Assembly: GCF_038562635.1 (NCBI RefSeq)
Contig: NZ_JBCFBO010000001.1
Span: 310,001-374,000, forward strand
Origin: Methanobacterium sp.
GTDB lineage: Archaea > Methanobacteriota > Methanobacteria > Methanobacteriales > Methanobacteriaceae
Direction of reading: 5' to 3'
DNA length: 64,000 bases
Shown: positions 36,067 through 45,989 of the stretch, one piece after another
Position numbering within the stretch: the stretch's first letter is position 1
How the letters are laid out: each line of letters begins with the position of its first letter
Program-made: the position numbers and the translations under genes
Notes under the pieces: model-generated
Seen by the model: the letters and a program-made list of their open reading frames with translations, nothing else
What the model was told of the DNA's origin: nothing
Database searches by the model: none

Positions 36067-36712
36067 TCAATTAATTAAGTCTAATTTTGATTTTGGATAT
36101 AAAAAATGGAAATTAGACCCAATATATGCTAAATTAACTCTTGAATACGAAAAAGGAGATATATTAGACATCGGATGTGCAACATGTCAAATGTATGAAT
36201 TTCTAAAGAGAAATGGTTGGAAAGGCAAATACTATGGAATAGACATCCAAAAATATGAAGGTTATGCATACCCCAACAAAGTTAATTTGATAATAGGCGA
36301 TGCTACACAATTAGACTTCCCTGAAGTAGATACTATACTCCTATACAACATTTTAGAACATGTAAACGACCCAATATCTTTATTAAAGAAGTCATTAGAC
36401 TCCAGTAAAAAAAATGTATTGATACATATACCTAAACGAAATGAAAAACTGTGGAAACATGGATTGGCGGAATTTCATCAGCTTGATAAAACTCATATGC
36501 ACTGTGGATTTTCTAAAGCTGAAATATACAACATCGTAAGTAATAGTGGAGGTTCAATTAAAAAATACAATGAGACTGATGCCAAAAATGCAATAATAGG
36601 CATAAATCTATGGGACAATATAATACCTAAATTAACTTTCATACTACTAAATAAAACTTTCTCTTCAAAAACATTCTATGAAAATATCTGGTTGGAAGTA
36701 GTGAAAAAATGA
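36059..36712 (+). CDS. Class I SAM-dependent methyltransferase
   Basis: A 217-aa methyltransferase. The SAM loop is 'ILDIGCATCQMYEFLKR' (about residues 35-51), 'YYGIDIQKYEGYAY' binds the adenosine, and 'ILLYNILEHVNDPISLLKK' is motif IV/V near residue 100. It starts inside the flippase gene and its stop overlaps the GT4 start by 4 nt, so the three genes form one unit. The likely substrate is a sugar of the lipid-linked glycan. Confidence 0.83.
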   Translation: MNNQLIKSNFDFGYKKWKLDPIYAKLTLEYEKGDILDIGCATCQMYEFLKRNGWKGKYYGIDIQKYEGYAYPNKVNLIIGDATQLDFPEVDTILLYNILEHVNDPISLLKKSLDSSKKNVLIHIPKRNEKLWKHGLAEFHQLDKTHMHCGFSKAEIYNIVSNSGGSIKKYNETDAKNAIIGINLWDNIIPKLTFILLNKTFSSKTFYENIWLEVVKK

Positions 36713-37827
36713 AAATAGGAATATTCACTCCTTATTTGAGGGCGTTTGGAGGGGGTGAAAAATATATTTGTAAAATTGCAGAAACTTTAAGCCACCATCA
36801 TTTTGTTGAGTTCATTATTCTAGAAGATATAAACAAAGAGAAACTGGAAAATAGGTTAAACATTAATCTGGAAAAAATAAGCTTTAAAAAAATAAACCTT
36901 AGGAAATTAAAGAATATTTCTTTATTTAAAAATTTAGTAATTGAAAATATATCTAAAAATTATGATATCTTTATAAATCAAGAAAATAACACTACAATCT
37001 CTGCTAAATCTAAAAAAAACTTTTATATATGCCAGCAACCGATATTAAAGTTGGATAAAACTTTCTTTCAAAAATTAACCGATCCCTTTTTTTCTGACAG
37101 TAATCTTGAATCGTACCAAAAAATAATTGTTTATTCTCAATTTATAAAAAAAGAAATTAAAAAAAAAGTCAAAAACGAAATAAAAGTTGTATATCCTCCT
37201 ATTGAAAATTTTAAACCATTTAAAAAGGAAAATATAATATTAAGTGTTGGAAGATTTTTTGTTGGATTTCACAATAAAAAACAGCTTGAAATGATTAAAA
37301 TATTCAAACAGCTTTATGATGAAAATGTTATATTAAATAACTGGGAATATCACTTGGTAGGCGGAATTGTAAAAGATACTAAAGATATATATTATTTAAA
37401 GACATGTCAAAAAGAAGCACGAGGTTATCCAGTTTATATACATACCGATGTTTCATTTGAAACCCTTAGAGGATTTTATGGTAAATCTAAAATATTCTGG
37501 CATGCCACTGGATTAAACAAAGACGAAAACGATTATCCTGAGCTAATGGAACATTTTGGAATTACTACTGGAGAAGCAATGTCAGCAGGATGTGTCCCTG
37601 TTGTAATTAATAAAGGAGGTCAGCCTGAAATAGTCCAGGAGAAAGTTGATGGGTTTCTTTGGGATACACCAGATCAATTAAAAGAGTATACGCTTGAATT
37701 AATAAAAAATGATTTATTATGGAAAAATATGAGTTTAGCTTCAACTTATAGAGCTAAACACTTTGGAATAGAAAAGTTTATCGCCAATGTCAAAGAATTA
37801 TTTATAATTGATAATGAAATTAATTAG
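36709..37827 (+). CDS. GT4 family glycosyltransferase
   Basis: A 372-aa GT-B enzyme. 'MKIGIFTPYLRAFGGGEKYI' opens the acceptor domain. The donor domain starts at about residue 178 ('ILSVGRFFVGFHNKKQLEMI') and has the E-x7-E motif 'EHFGITTGEAMSAG' near residue 283. The segment 'FYGKSKIFWHATGLNKDE' is typical of ALG11-like mannosyltransferases. It is very Lys/Asn/Ile-rich, in keeping with the local AT content. Last gene of the flippase-methyltransferase-GT4 unit. Confidence 0.88.
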   Translation: MKIGIFTPYLRAFGGGEKYICKIAETLSHHHFVEFIILEDINKEKLENRLNINLEKISFKKINLRKLKNISLFKNLVIENISKNYDIFINQENNTTISAKSKKNFYICQQPILKLDKTFFQKLTDPFFSDSNLESYQKIIVYSQFIKKEIKKKVKNEIKVVYPPIENFKPFKKENIILSVGRFFVGFHNKKQLEMIKIFKQLYDENVILNNWEYHLVGGIVKDTKDIYYLKTCQKEARGYPVYIHTDVSFETLRGFYGKSKIFWHATGLNKDENDYPELMEHFGITTGEAMSAGCVPVVINKGGQPEIVQEKVDGFLWDTPDQLKEYTLELIKNDLLWKNMSLASTYRAKHFGIEKFIANVKELFIIDNEIN

Positions 37828-37879
37828 ATAGTAATTTGCAGTTTATAATATCCCATTGAATTTGCTTGATAATTTATAT

Positions 37880-38853
37880 TTATTTTTGATGATTTATAAA
37901 GTGATTATTTAATAATTGATTTAATCCATTCAATACACCTTTAATGAAATTTTTGTTCCTTTCAAATCCATTTTTCTCTTTTAATGCACTGCAGAAATAG
38001 TAAAAGTTTGTAATCCAGAAACCATACACAAAAAAGTACAATAAAAATGAAATGTATTCAATTTTACGGGTATTTTTCTTCATAAACTTGATCTTATTGC
38101 GGGAATAGTAATATAATTTAATCGAATTGTTGAAAGACGTTGAAACCTTATGCCATATCTTTGATTTGGGAACATAAATAGATTCATAGCTTGCTTTAAA
38201 TCCCCTCTTGCATAAATCTGCTTCTTCCCAGTAGGCGAAATAACTGGTATCTAAAAAACCTATTTTTTCTAAAACCTCTCTATTTATAAGGATGCATGAA
38301 CCTTCAACATAATCAACTTTATTTACTTTATTATATTGGCTCTTATCAACCTCTTGATACCCCAATACTTTTAGAATACCAGTATATGGGTTTAAAAATC
38401 CCCGGCAAATGAAATTACGTCATTTATTCCTTTATTTTCATAATAATGAGTTTTAGGACCTAAAAAAACCTATTCTCCTATTGCCCAATTTTTACCAGTT
38501 CAGTTAAAAAATTTTTATCAACAACGGTTTCATTGTTCAAGAGGAGTATATAATCACTTTTAAAGTTTTTTAGGGCAAATTTGATCCATATACTATTACC
38601 CCCTACAGATCCATAATTCTTATTATTTTTTAAAACTATAAGAGAACTTGATTTAATAAGATCCTTATTAAATAATTCTAATTCTTCTTGAAGATCATGA
38701 AAATAAATGGGCTTATTTTCATTTTATAATTAAAAAAATTCGGATCTTATCAATAACACAATACTCCTTTACTTTTTCTACTGAATCATCGAAAGATGCA
38801 TTATCATCAAAAATTGCCTGATAATTAGTATAGTTAATGTTATAATGATTCAT
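37880..38853 (-). pseudogene. Decayed GT2 glycosyltransferase (paralog of the gene at 39.6 kb)
   Basis: The minus strand from ATG 38853 to the stop at 37880 aligns in pieces with the intact GT2 at 39622-40665. The beginning reads 'MNHYNINYTNYQAIFDDNAS', so about 20 codons of the first motif are missing. Next, ENKPIYFH and 'LLLNNETVVDKNFLTEL' are in another frame; the last has Asp changed to Glu in the DxD-like site. Later 'GYQEVDKSQYNKVNKVDYVEG' to the C-terminus is open again (161 codons from 38365). At least two frameshifts and in-frame stops separate the parts. It was once functional and is now almost certainly inactive. Confidence 0.88.
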
Positions 38854-38868
38854 TAATGGATACCTGAT

Positions 38869-39543
38869 TTATGTTTTCTTTTTCAAACAGAAAAGGCCTA
38901 ATGCATAGTTACGTCCAGAGGGTTTGACTTCTCTGGCTTCATTTTCTTCACATTTAACAAAAACGTTTTCAGAATTATTCTTATAGTATTCTGCATCAAT
39001 AATTTCAAAATGAGATTTAATCTCTTTAAATAACTTACTATTTTTATTATAAACTCTGTGCAGTGGGTATATAATTTTTTCTTCACCATAAGGTATAGTA
39101 AGAATTAAAATCCCATTATGGCGCAAGATATCTCTTGCCTTCTTAATAGCTTTAATATCTCCATCAATATAATTAGGTGAGTTATAACGGCCTTCCAAAC
39201 CAATATGTTCAATAGTGGAGCACATTACACAAACATCATAAATTGAAGAAAATGGGTATAATATAAAGTCACCATTGATGTAATTTATTCCATCATAAGG
39301 CAACTTTTTATTTAAATCAATACCATCAACTTCAAAATCCATTTCTTTAATAATACTAGTTAATGGAGATGCAAAACAACCAACATCAAGAACATATTTG
39401 TATTCTTTATCCAACTTAATTAACTTTCTAATTACATAAGGGTATTCAATACATCTATCACCTGTTAATGGGCTTTCCATTGGATCGACATTAATTAAAG
39501 GCTTAATAATATCTACACTTTTGAAGAATATTTTTTCTAACAT
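38869..39543 (-). CDS. Class I SAM-dependent methyltransferase
   Basis: A 224-aa protein. The SAM loop is 'VLDVGCFASPLTSIIKEM' (about residues 46-63), with 'VDGIDLNKKLPYDG' after it. 'YDVCVMCSTIEHIGLEGRY' (about 106-124) and 'HNGILILTIPYGEE' complete the core. It lies between the GT2 pseudogene and the intact GT2 on the same strand, as if a GT2 duplication bracketed it. Expected to act on a sugar or a glycolipid intermediate in the cytoplasm. Confidence 0.8.
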   Translation of the reverse strand: MLEKIFFKSVDIIKPLINVDPMESPLTGDRCIEYPYVIRKLIKLDKEYKYVLDVGCFASPLTSIIKEMDFEVDGIDLNKKLPYDGINYINGDFILYPFSSIYDVCVMCSTIEHIGLEGRYNSPNYIDGDIKAIKKARDILRHNGILILTIPYGEEKIIYPLHRVYNKNSKLFKEIKSHFEIIDAEYYKNNSENVFVKCEENEAREVKPSGRNYALGLFCLKKKT

Positions 39544-39621
39544 TTTATCACCTGTTATATTTTAAATAATATTTCATGACATCTAAAATATTTTTAAGAA
39601 ATTATTCCTTGTTTCTGATCT

Positions 39622-40665
39622 TTAATAACAGATCCACCCTTTAAACACTCCTTTAATGAAACTTTTGTTCCTCTCAAAACCTTCTTTTTCTTTTAATGCA
39701 CTGTAAAAATAGCAACAATTTGTAATCCAAAACCCATATCCAAAAAAGTACAGTAAAAACGAAACATATTCAATTCTACCTGCATTTTTCTTCATAAACT
39801 TGATCTTATTACGGGAATAATAATACAATCTACTAGAATTGTTGAAAGACGTTGAAACCTTATGCCATATCTCTGATTTTGGAACATAAACAGATTTGTA
39901 ACCTATCTCAAATCCTCTTTTACATAGATCCGCTTCTTCCCAGTAAGCAAAATAACTTGTATCTAAAAAGCCTATTTTTTCAAAAATTTCTTTGTTTATA
40001 AGAATACATGACCCTTCTACATAATCAACTGTACTTACCACGTCACACTGACCTCTGTCAATCTCTTGATATCCTAACACCTTTGGCATGCCTTTGTAAA
40101 GATTTAATAACCCTCCAGCAAATGAAATTATATCCTTTCTTCCCCCATTATCATAATAATAAGTTTTAGGGCCAAGAAAGCCTATTTTTTCATTTTTTTG
40201 TCCAATTTTTACTAATTCTGTTAAAAAATTTTTATCAACAACAGTGTCGTTGTTTAAAAGGAGTATGTAATCACTTTTAAAGTTTTTTAAGGCAAATTCA
40301 ACCCCTATATTATTTCCACGGGCAAATCCATAATTATCCTCGTTTTTAATGACTAAAATATCCTTTTTGTAGTTCAATTTATCAATATTTTCATGTTTAA
40401 ATGATTTTAATTCCTTTTCTAACAGACAATGAAAAAAGATAGGTTTATTATCAAATTTATAATCAAAAAATTCTGATTTTATGTTTAATTTTCCTTCACA
40501 AAATTTTTTTATTTTTTCCATTGAGCCATCATCCGAAGCATTATCAACTAAAATAACTTGATAATTGGGATAAATTATTTGGTATAGTGATTCCAAACAT
40601 TCTATTGTGTCTTTCCAATTATTCCAGTTAATAATAATTATAGTTACATGGGGAACATGTTTCAT
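39622..40665 (-). CDS. GT2 family glycosyltransferase (rhamnosyltransferase-like)
   Basis: A 347-aa GT-A enzyme. 'VTIIIINWNNWKDTIECLES' starts the domain. The DxD-equivalent 'LLLNNDTVVDKNF' is near residue 136, and 'YFAYWEEADLCKRG' is the catalytic acidic segment. A hydrophobic C-terminal stretch lies near residue 305. The end ('GVFKGWICY') is shorter than in the pseudogene copy, so the C-terminus may have been trimmed by mutation. It is a close paralog of the gene at 19.8 kb, showing repeated duplication of this transferase. Confidence 0.88.
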   Translation of the reverse strand: MKHVPHVTIIIINWNNWKDTIECLESLYQIIYPNYQVILVDNASDDGSMEKIKKFCEGKLNIKSEFFDYKFDNKPIFFHCLLEKELKSFKHENIDKLNYKKDILVIKNEDNYGFARGNNIGVEFALKNFKSDYILLLNNDTVVDKNFLTELVKIGQKNEKIGFLGPKTYYYDNGGRKDIISFAGGLLNLYKGMPKVLGYQEIDRGQCDVVSTVDYVEGSCILINKEIFEKIGFLDTSYFAYWEEADLCKRGFEIGYKSVYVPKSEIWHKVSTSFNNSSRLYYYSRNKIKFMKKNAGRIEYVSFLLYFFGYGFWITNCCYFYSALKEKEGFERNKSFIKGVFKGWICY

Positions 40666-40706
40666 AATCTTACTCTCCTAATATGTGAGTTATAATCTAC
40701 AAATGA

Positions 40707-41513
40707 TTATGAAAAAGCAAATAGCTCATCTAATAAACCTTTTAACATTATTAGATTGTATTTTAGTGAATTAAACGTAGATTCAACCGATCGGTACTTA
40801 TACAAAAAATAAAACAGTTTAAAAGGTGATGCTAACGAACTGACTATTATATTGCGAGTTGGGAATAAATTATACCGAATACTATAAATTCCTGTTAAGT
40901 ATGCATCTCTAAAAGGGTCTGGATCAGGATAATGATCAACAACAGGACCGACCACTTTTTTCCATTTATATCCTTTTTTCTCAACCCATTTTTTTATAAA
41001 TTCGTCCTCATAGATCATTAAGTCAAAAGGAATTAATATGCCCTCAACAGATCGTGTTTTTATCAAAGTAGCAATAGTATAACCCCTTGTATCCACTCTT
41101 CTTTGATCCACCACTTTTTCAAAAGTTGTAAATTTTGGAATAGTTGTAGGGTTATGGTGGATAAAATTACTTTCAATGGCCCCTACTTCACAATCTGAAA
41201 TATAACTGATTATTCCTCTAAACCAACCCTGTCTTAAAATAACGTCACTGTCAATGAATACAAACCATTCTGTATCCACATTTTTTATGCCAATTTCTCT
41301 GGATTTACCTAAAGCTGCTTCTGTTTTGATAATTTTAATATTAAATTTATTCTTATAACTCTCTATTATGTCCAGTGTCTTATCAGTTGAAAATCCGTCT
41401 AAAACAATTAAATGACAAACAGGTATCTCTTCAAAAATTGATTTTAAACATTTATCTAAAATAGTTTCACTATTTTTAGTACACATCACTACATCAATTT
41501 TCATTTTAATCAC
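40707..41513 (-). CDS. GT2 family glycosyltransferase
   Basis: A 268-aa GT-A enzyme. 'KIDVVMCTKNSETILDKCLKS' begins the fold, 'LIVLDGFSTDKTLDII' follows, and the DxD is in 'VFIDSDVILRQGW' near residue 92. 'MIYEDEFIKKWVEKKGYKW' carries the acidic catalytic position near residue 167. No membrane segment is visible. It follows the next GT2 gene on the minus strand (gap 72 bp) and precedes the 39.6 kb GT2 (gap 41 bp). Confidence 0.86.
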   Translation of the reverse strand: MIKMKIDVVMCTKNSETILDKCLKSIFEEIPVCHLIVLDGFSTDKTLDIIESYKNKFNIKIIKTEAALGKSREIGIKNVDTEWFVFIDSDVILRQGWFRGIISYISDCEVGAIESNFIHHNPTTIPKFTTFEKVVDQRRVDTRGYTIATLIKTRSVEGILIPFDLMIYEDEFIKKWVEKKGYKWKKVVGPVVDHYPDPDPFRDAYLTGIYSIRYNLFPTRNIIVSSLASPFKLFYFLYKYRSVESTFNSLKYNLIMLKGLLDELFAFS

Positions 41514-41585
41514 ATGTAAAGATTTTTCAGATTATTTAAAACTTTTTATGTCGTTAAGGTTTTATCAGTAAATAATTGAAAATTA

Positions 41586-42494
41586 TTATTTTATGTACTG
41601 ATAAATAAATTTGAATTCTATGTCGATCTTTTTAAAAACGTCATTTAAAGAAGTCTGGTTTATAATCAAATTATAATTACTGGGAAACTCTATATTAAAA
41701 GCGTAGTTATTTTTATGTTTTAATTTAAGGATGTCTCCAACACCTTTAATATTTTTAAAGAGTGCTAAGCTCAAGTCATGAAAGTGCATCATGTAATAAT
41801 ATACTCCAAAAGTTCCACCATATTCTATTCTTAAATCTTTACTTTTCATCATATGGTTCAGTTTATTGGATTCTCTTTTGGTTCCTTTATACAGTCTGTC
41901 TGCTGCCAGTATTTTATTAACCTTCAAAAAGTTGTATTTCTGCCCTATTCTTAGCCAGAATTCATAATCCATGCACAAATAGATATCTCTAATCTTATTA
42001 TCTTTAATTATCTTTTTTCTAAAAAATACGGCTGGCTGACAAATAAAACATTCTCTAAGAAGATGTTTATAACTCCAATTGGAAGTTTTACATATCTTTT
42101 TTATATTTCCAAATTCATCAATTATTACTTCATCCCCATAAATGACGTCCACATCCTGATTTTCATAGAATTTATTTACAACATATGAAAAAGTATTGTA
42201 GTCCAAATAACAATCATCAGAATTAACCCATCCGATAATATCGCCATTTGCCATTGCAAAACCTTTATTTAAAGCATCTGACTGACCATTATCATGTTCA
42301 GAAATCCAATTTAAGTTGTATTTATTCTCATATTTTTTTAAAATATCAATGGTATTATCTATGGAACCTCCATCGATCACAAAATGTTCTATATTCTGGT
42401 AATCCTGATTCATCACACTTTTAATAGTATCTTCAATGTATTTACCCTGATTATATGATGGAGTTATAATGGATACCAAAGGATTCTCAATCAT
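41586..42494 (-). CDS. GT2 family glycosyltransferase (WcaA-like)
   Basis: A 302-aa enzyme of the GT2 group found in capsule loci. 'VSIITPSYNQGKYIEDTIKS' is the N-terminal motif and 'HFVIDGGSIDNTIDILKKY' the second. The DxD is in 'WVNSDDCYLDYNTF' near residue 92, and 'YLCMDYEFWLRIGQKY' is the catalytic region near residue 172. It is soluble. It is preceded 51 bp upstream by the GDP-mannose-epimerase-like gene, suggesting that it uses a sugar made by it. Confidence 0.87.
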   Translation of the reverse strand: MIENPLVSIITPSYNQGKYIEDTIKSVMNQDYQNIEHFVIDGGSIDNTIDILKKYENKYNLNWISEHDNGQSDALNKGFAMANGDIIGWVNSDDCYLDYNTFSYVVNKFYENQDVDVIYGDEVIIDEFGNIKKICKTSNWSYKHLLRECFICQPAVFFRKKIIKDNKIRDIYLCMDYEFWLRIGQKYNFLKVNKILAADRLYKGTKRESNKLNHMMKSKDLRIEYGGTFGVYYYMMHFHDLSLALFKNIKGVGDILKLKHKNNYAFNIEFPSNYNLIINQTSLNDVFKKIDIEFKFIYQYIK

Positions 42495-42545
42495 TTTATC
42501 ATCCCCATTAATTTAATAAGTGAATAGTGTAAAATAAACTTTAAA

Positions 42546-43499
42546 TTACACTATCTGATCATTTATCCACCAATAAGTTTTTTCTAATCCTCTTTCAAGA
42601 CTTACCTGCGGTTCCCATTTTAACTCCTTTTTAAGAAGGGTTAAATCAGCGTTGCGGCCTCTAACTCCCTGTGGTGCTGAAAGATCATAGTTTTTCCCTA
42701 TCTTTTTCCCGGAAATATCGATGATTATATCTGCCAGTTCATTGATGGTTACTAAACGATCACACCCTATATTAAGCGGTCGATTATAATCAGATTTCAT
42801 TAGCTGCATAATTCCGTCTATACAATCATCTATGTAACAGTACGATCTAGATTGCTTTCCATCACCCCATATCTTAATAACACCAGGATCAGGAGCGCTA
42901 GCTACTTTACGACATAAAGCAGCTGGTGACTTTTCTCTCCCCCCATTATATGTTCCTTCAGGGCCGTATATATTGTGAAAACGGGCTATTCTTACTTCAA
43001 GATCTGTATCCCTTTGATAAGCTTCGCAGGTCTTTTCAGTGTATAGCTTTTCCCATCCATAAAAATCATCTGGATCAGCAGGATAAGCATCTTTTTCCTT
43101 TAATCCACGGTTATTAGGGCTTTTTTGGCGATAAGTAGGGTAAATACATGCTGATGATGCAAAAAATAATCTTTTAATCCCCCCATCTGCAGAAGTTTGT
43201 AACATATTAACATTCATAAGTACATTATCATGCATTATTTCCGCACCTACTTCTGTAATAAATCCTATACCTCCCATATTAGCTGCAAGATGAAATACAT
43301 AATCTACATCAGCAGCAGCTTTTTTACATGATTCGGCTGATCTTAGATCAAGAGTTAGATTTTCAGAATAATATGGCTCCGAAATGTAGTTATCCCATTT
43401 GATATCTACAGCTCTAACAAAATTACCTTCATCATAAAGTTTTTTAGCTAAATGACTTCCTATAAATCCACCAGCTCCAGTAACTAATATTTTTTTCAT
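42546..43499 (-). CDS. NAD-dependent sugar epimerase, GDP-mannose 3,5-epimerase-like
   Basis: A 317-aa SDR enzyme. The NAD loop is 'VTGAGGFIGSHLAKKLY' (residues 5-21). The catalytic region reads 'FFASSACIYPTYRQKSP' and, further on, 'DDFYGWEKLYTEKTCEAY' (YxxxK). This 'SSACIYP' pattern with the following 'LKEKDAYPADPDDFYGWEK' region is characteristic of plant and bacterial GDP-mannose 3,5-epimerases (product GDP-L-galactose/gulose). The exact sugar remains inference. It is about 200 bp downstream of the DUF2206-like gene. Confidence 0.85.
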   Translation of the reverse strand: MKKILVTGAGGFIGSHLAKKLYDEGNFVRAVDIKWDNYISEPYYSENLTLDLRSAESCKKAAADVDYVFHLAANMGGIGFITEVGAEIMHDNVLMNVNMLQTSADGGIKRLFFASSACIYPTYRQKSPNNRGLKEKDAYPADPDDFYGWEKLYTEKTCEAYQRDTDLEVRIARFHNIYGPEGTYNGGREKSPAALCRKVASAPDPGVIKIWGDGKQSRSYCYIDDCIDGIMQLMKSDYNRPLNIGCDRLVTINELADIIIDISGKKIGKNYDLSAPQGVRGRNADLTLLKKELKWEPQVSLERGLEKTYWWINDQIV

Positions 43500-43704
43500 T
43501 TAATCCCTCACTTTTTTCATGAAATATTCAAAAATTATACTATAACTAATACTTTTAATATTAAGCATATTGATATTGCCATAATAAACAGGATATTTTC
43601 TTACTAACGTTTTAAAAAGTGTTTTAAAACGAATTATCCAGATTTATATATACATTACATTATTAAGGCAAATTAAACTCCCCATATGGCTTATTTATTC
43701 TTGA

Positions 43705-45966
43705 TCATGATGACACCTCCGGATAATATAAAAATTCAGCATTACCATTATCATAAATAAGATTCTTGCTTTTTAAAAATTCAAAATAATATCCGTCAGT
43801 TATATCTATATAATTCAAAACTAAACGTGAATTTTCCAAAGAGGGGATATAGATAGTACCATTTTTAACATTCCAGCACCTTAAAAACAGGAGCGAATTT
43901 TTCTGAATACGTGTAGTGTTTTCTGTAAACTGATGAACATCAAGTTTAGGAACCTTGAAACTCACAAATCCACCACCATACCAATCACCGTATACCCTAT
44001 CCTTACTGTTGGTTACCCCATTCAGCCAGTTACAAGCCTGTATCTCAGATTCTGTGTGGAACGGCCAGTCTGCTTTATAAAGGGAAAGGGGCATGGAAGT
44101 GGGTGTTGCACCAGTGACTTCAAAAACAAAACCAGTAGCAAATAAAAAGTAAGGAATTAAAATAAGAACTGCCAGTAACTTTAACGATTTCCCTATTGAA
44201 GATTTCTTTGTTAAAGGTATCCCCGTTAAAGATATATTTGCAAAGGATATCCTTGCTAAAAGTTTCCGGATTAAAATATTAAATCCTTTTCTAGAAACTA
44301 CATTTGATAAAAACTGGAATACCATTAAACCTCCCAAAATACAAAATGGAGCGAGTACAAATAAACAAATATGGAAAATACGTGTTATATTGATTTTTGA
44401 AGCAAAATAAGGTAATATTATGCTTAATAAAATTATAAAAAGATTAATCAGTGCTAACGATACATAACTCTTATTAAAATATTTTCTATATCGAGTTAAC
44501 ATTCCATAAACTCCAATAACAATTAAAAACTGTGTTATGTACTGCATAACTCTGGCAATTTGCCATACGATTTCTGATGAACGCATTTGTCCTATACCTA
44601 AAGCCTGCATGACATAAGGATCCATTCCATACGTGGAAAAGAAATTGGAGTAAAGGTTTGTTAAAATGCCGTTACCTATTTTTACAACTGATAAAAGGGA
44701 AGAACTCTGCGAAATGTATATGTACCACCCCATAGAAAACGTTAGAAATATCAAAACATATGTAACAGTGATAGCATTTAAATTAGCCTTTTCTGGATAT
44801 TTTAATTTAATTTTAAACTTCCCAAAAAAGTTATTTATATTATCTTTCTCCATTAAAAATAATAAAACCACATAACTACCAAATATAATCAGATATAGAT
44901 AGGCAGCGGTGTAATGAGATACCACAATGGAAAATAAAAATATAAGTAGAATTATGTTCTTTTTTAAAAAGTCATTTGATTTGTTGAATATCAATAATAA
45001 AGATACGACTATAAAAAATTCAGCTAATTCCTGTCTTGAAAGCCCAACTATCTCAAAAAAGAAAGAAGGAAATGAAATAAAAAAAAATGCTGCTAAAAAT
45101 GAGATCTTTTCACTGCAGAAGTTTCTATACATAGAAAATAATGCCAGCGGAACCAGGGACAGCAAAAAAGAATAGATGATTTTAAGAATCCACACGGGAC
45201 TTAAATTCAGTAAAATAGAGTAAATTGGAGGCATTATTGTTATGCTCAACATAGCATTCAGGTTGGTATGGATTTGAGAATCCCAAAACGCATTATTAAT
45301 AACAGTAGATAACGTATAGTACTCTAACTGGATATCTCCCCCTACAATATCCCCTGAAATAAGTGAATGCGTCCATAAAATTCCTAAAGAAATAGAAAAG
45401 ATATAAAGAGAGTACAATTTAACAGATATCTTTTTCATGAAAACAATGATTAAAACAGAAATAGCCATCAGTGAGTAATTAATTAAAATTAAATAATTAT
45501 TTTTATAGTTAAAAACTATAAAAGAACTTAAAATAGCTAAAAAAGGAATTAAAATCGGCAATAATCCATAAAAATTTAATAAATATCCCTTAATGAATTT
45601 ACCATTAATGTGAATGTTGAAACCTTCTCCAAATTTATAGGCAACTAAAGTTAAACAAGAAGTCATTAATATAAAACTTGAAAGTAGAGGCCATAATGAA
45701 AGAGGTTTAATAATTCCAATTAAAGGTAGTAAAAAGTTTAAAGATACTCCCAAGAAAAATGTAAATGATATACTCAAACCAATAACACATAATAAATTTT
45801 CAATGGAACCCAGCTGTCTAGGTTTTAAGATGGATAACAACAAAGCTCCAGGAATAAAAGTAAGATAAATAAACCCTATGATTTGCCTAAAAACAGGTGA
45901 ATTAAAGCCTAAAGTTTCCAGTACTATTAATCCTGAAAGCAGTAATTGTACCACCACTGAAAACAA
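43705..45966 (-). CDS. Large multi-pass membrane protein (DUF2206-like)
   Basis: A 753-aa protein. About 15 hydrophobic segments cover residues 1-630. A soluble, probably extracytoplasmic, C-terminal domain follows ('ACNWLNGVTNSKDRVYGDWYG' onward). The N-terminal 'GFIYLTFIPGALLLSILKP' region resembles DUF1616/DUF2206 membrane proteins of Methanobacteriales glycan loci. The topology is like GT-C glycosyltransferases or polymerases, with an acidic loop 'SGDIVGGDIQLEYYTLST' near residue 207 that could be the active site. A role in transferring or polymerising lipid-linked glycan outside the cell is inference. Confidence 0.75.
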   Translation of the reverse strand: MFSVVVQLLLSGLIVLETLGFNSPVFRQIIGFIYLTFIPGALLLSILKPRQLGSIENLLCVIGLSISFTFFLGVSLNFLLPLIGIIKPLSLWPLLSSFILMTSCLTLVAYKFGEGFNIHINGKFIKGYLLNFYGLLPILIPFLAILSSFIVFNYKNNYLILINYSLMAISVLIIVFMKKISVKLYSLYIFSISLGILWTHSLISGDIVGGDIQLEYYTLSTVINNAFWDSQIHTNLNAMLSITIMPPIYSILLNLSPVWILKIIYSFLLSLVPLALFSMYRNFCSEKISFLAAFFFISFPSFFFEIVGLSRQELAEFFIVVSLLLIFNKSNDFLKKNIILLIFLFSIVVSHYTAAYLYLIIFGSYVVLLFLMEKDNINNFFGKFKIKLKYPEKANLNAITVTYVLIFLTFSMGWYIYISQSSSLLSVVKIGNGILTNLYSNFFSTYGMDPYVMQALGIGQMRSSEIVWQIARVMQYITQFLIVIGVYGMLTRYRKYFNKSYVSLALINLFIILLSIILPYFASKINITRIFHICLFVLAPFCILGGLMVFQFLSNVVSRKGFNILIRKLLARISFANISLTGIPLTKKSSIGKSLKLLAVLILIPYFLFATGFVFEVTGATPTSMPLSLYKADWPFHTESEIQACNWLNGVTNSKDRVYGDWYGGGFVSFKVPKLDVHQFTENTTRIQKNSLLFLRCWNVKNGTIYIPSLENSRLVLNYIDITDGYYFEFLKSKNLIYDNGNAEFLYYPEVSS

Positions 45967-45989
45967 AATTAAATATTTTAAATTTTGGT

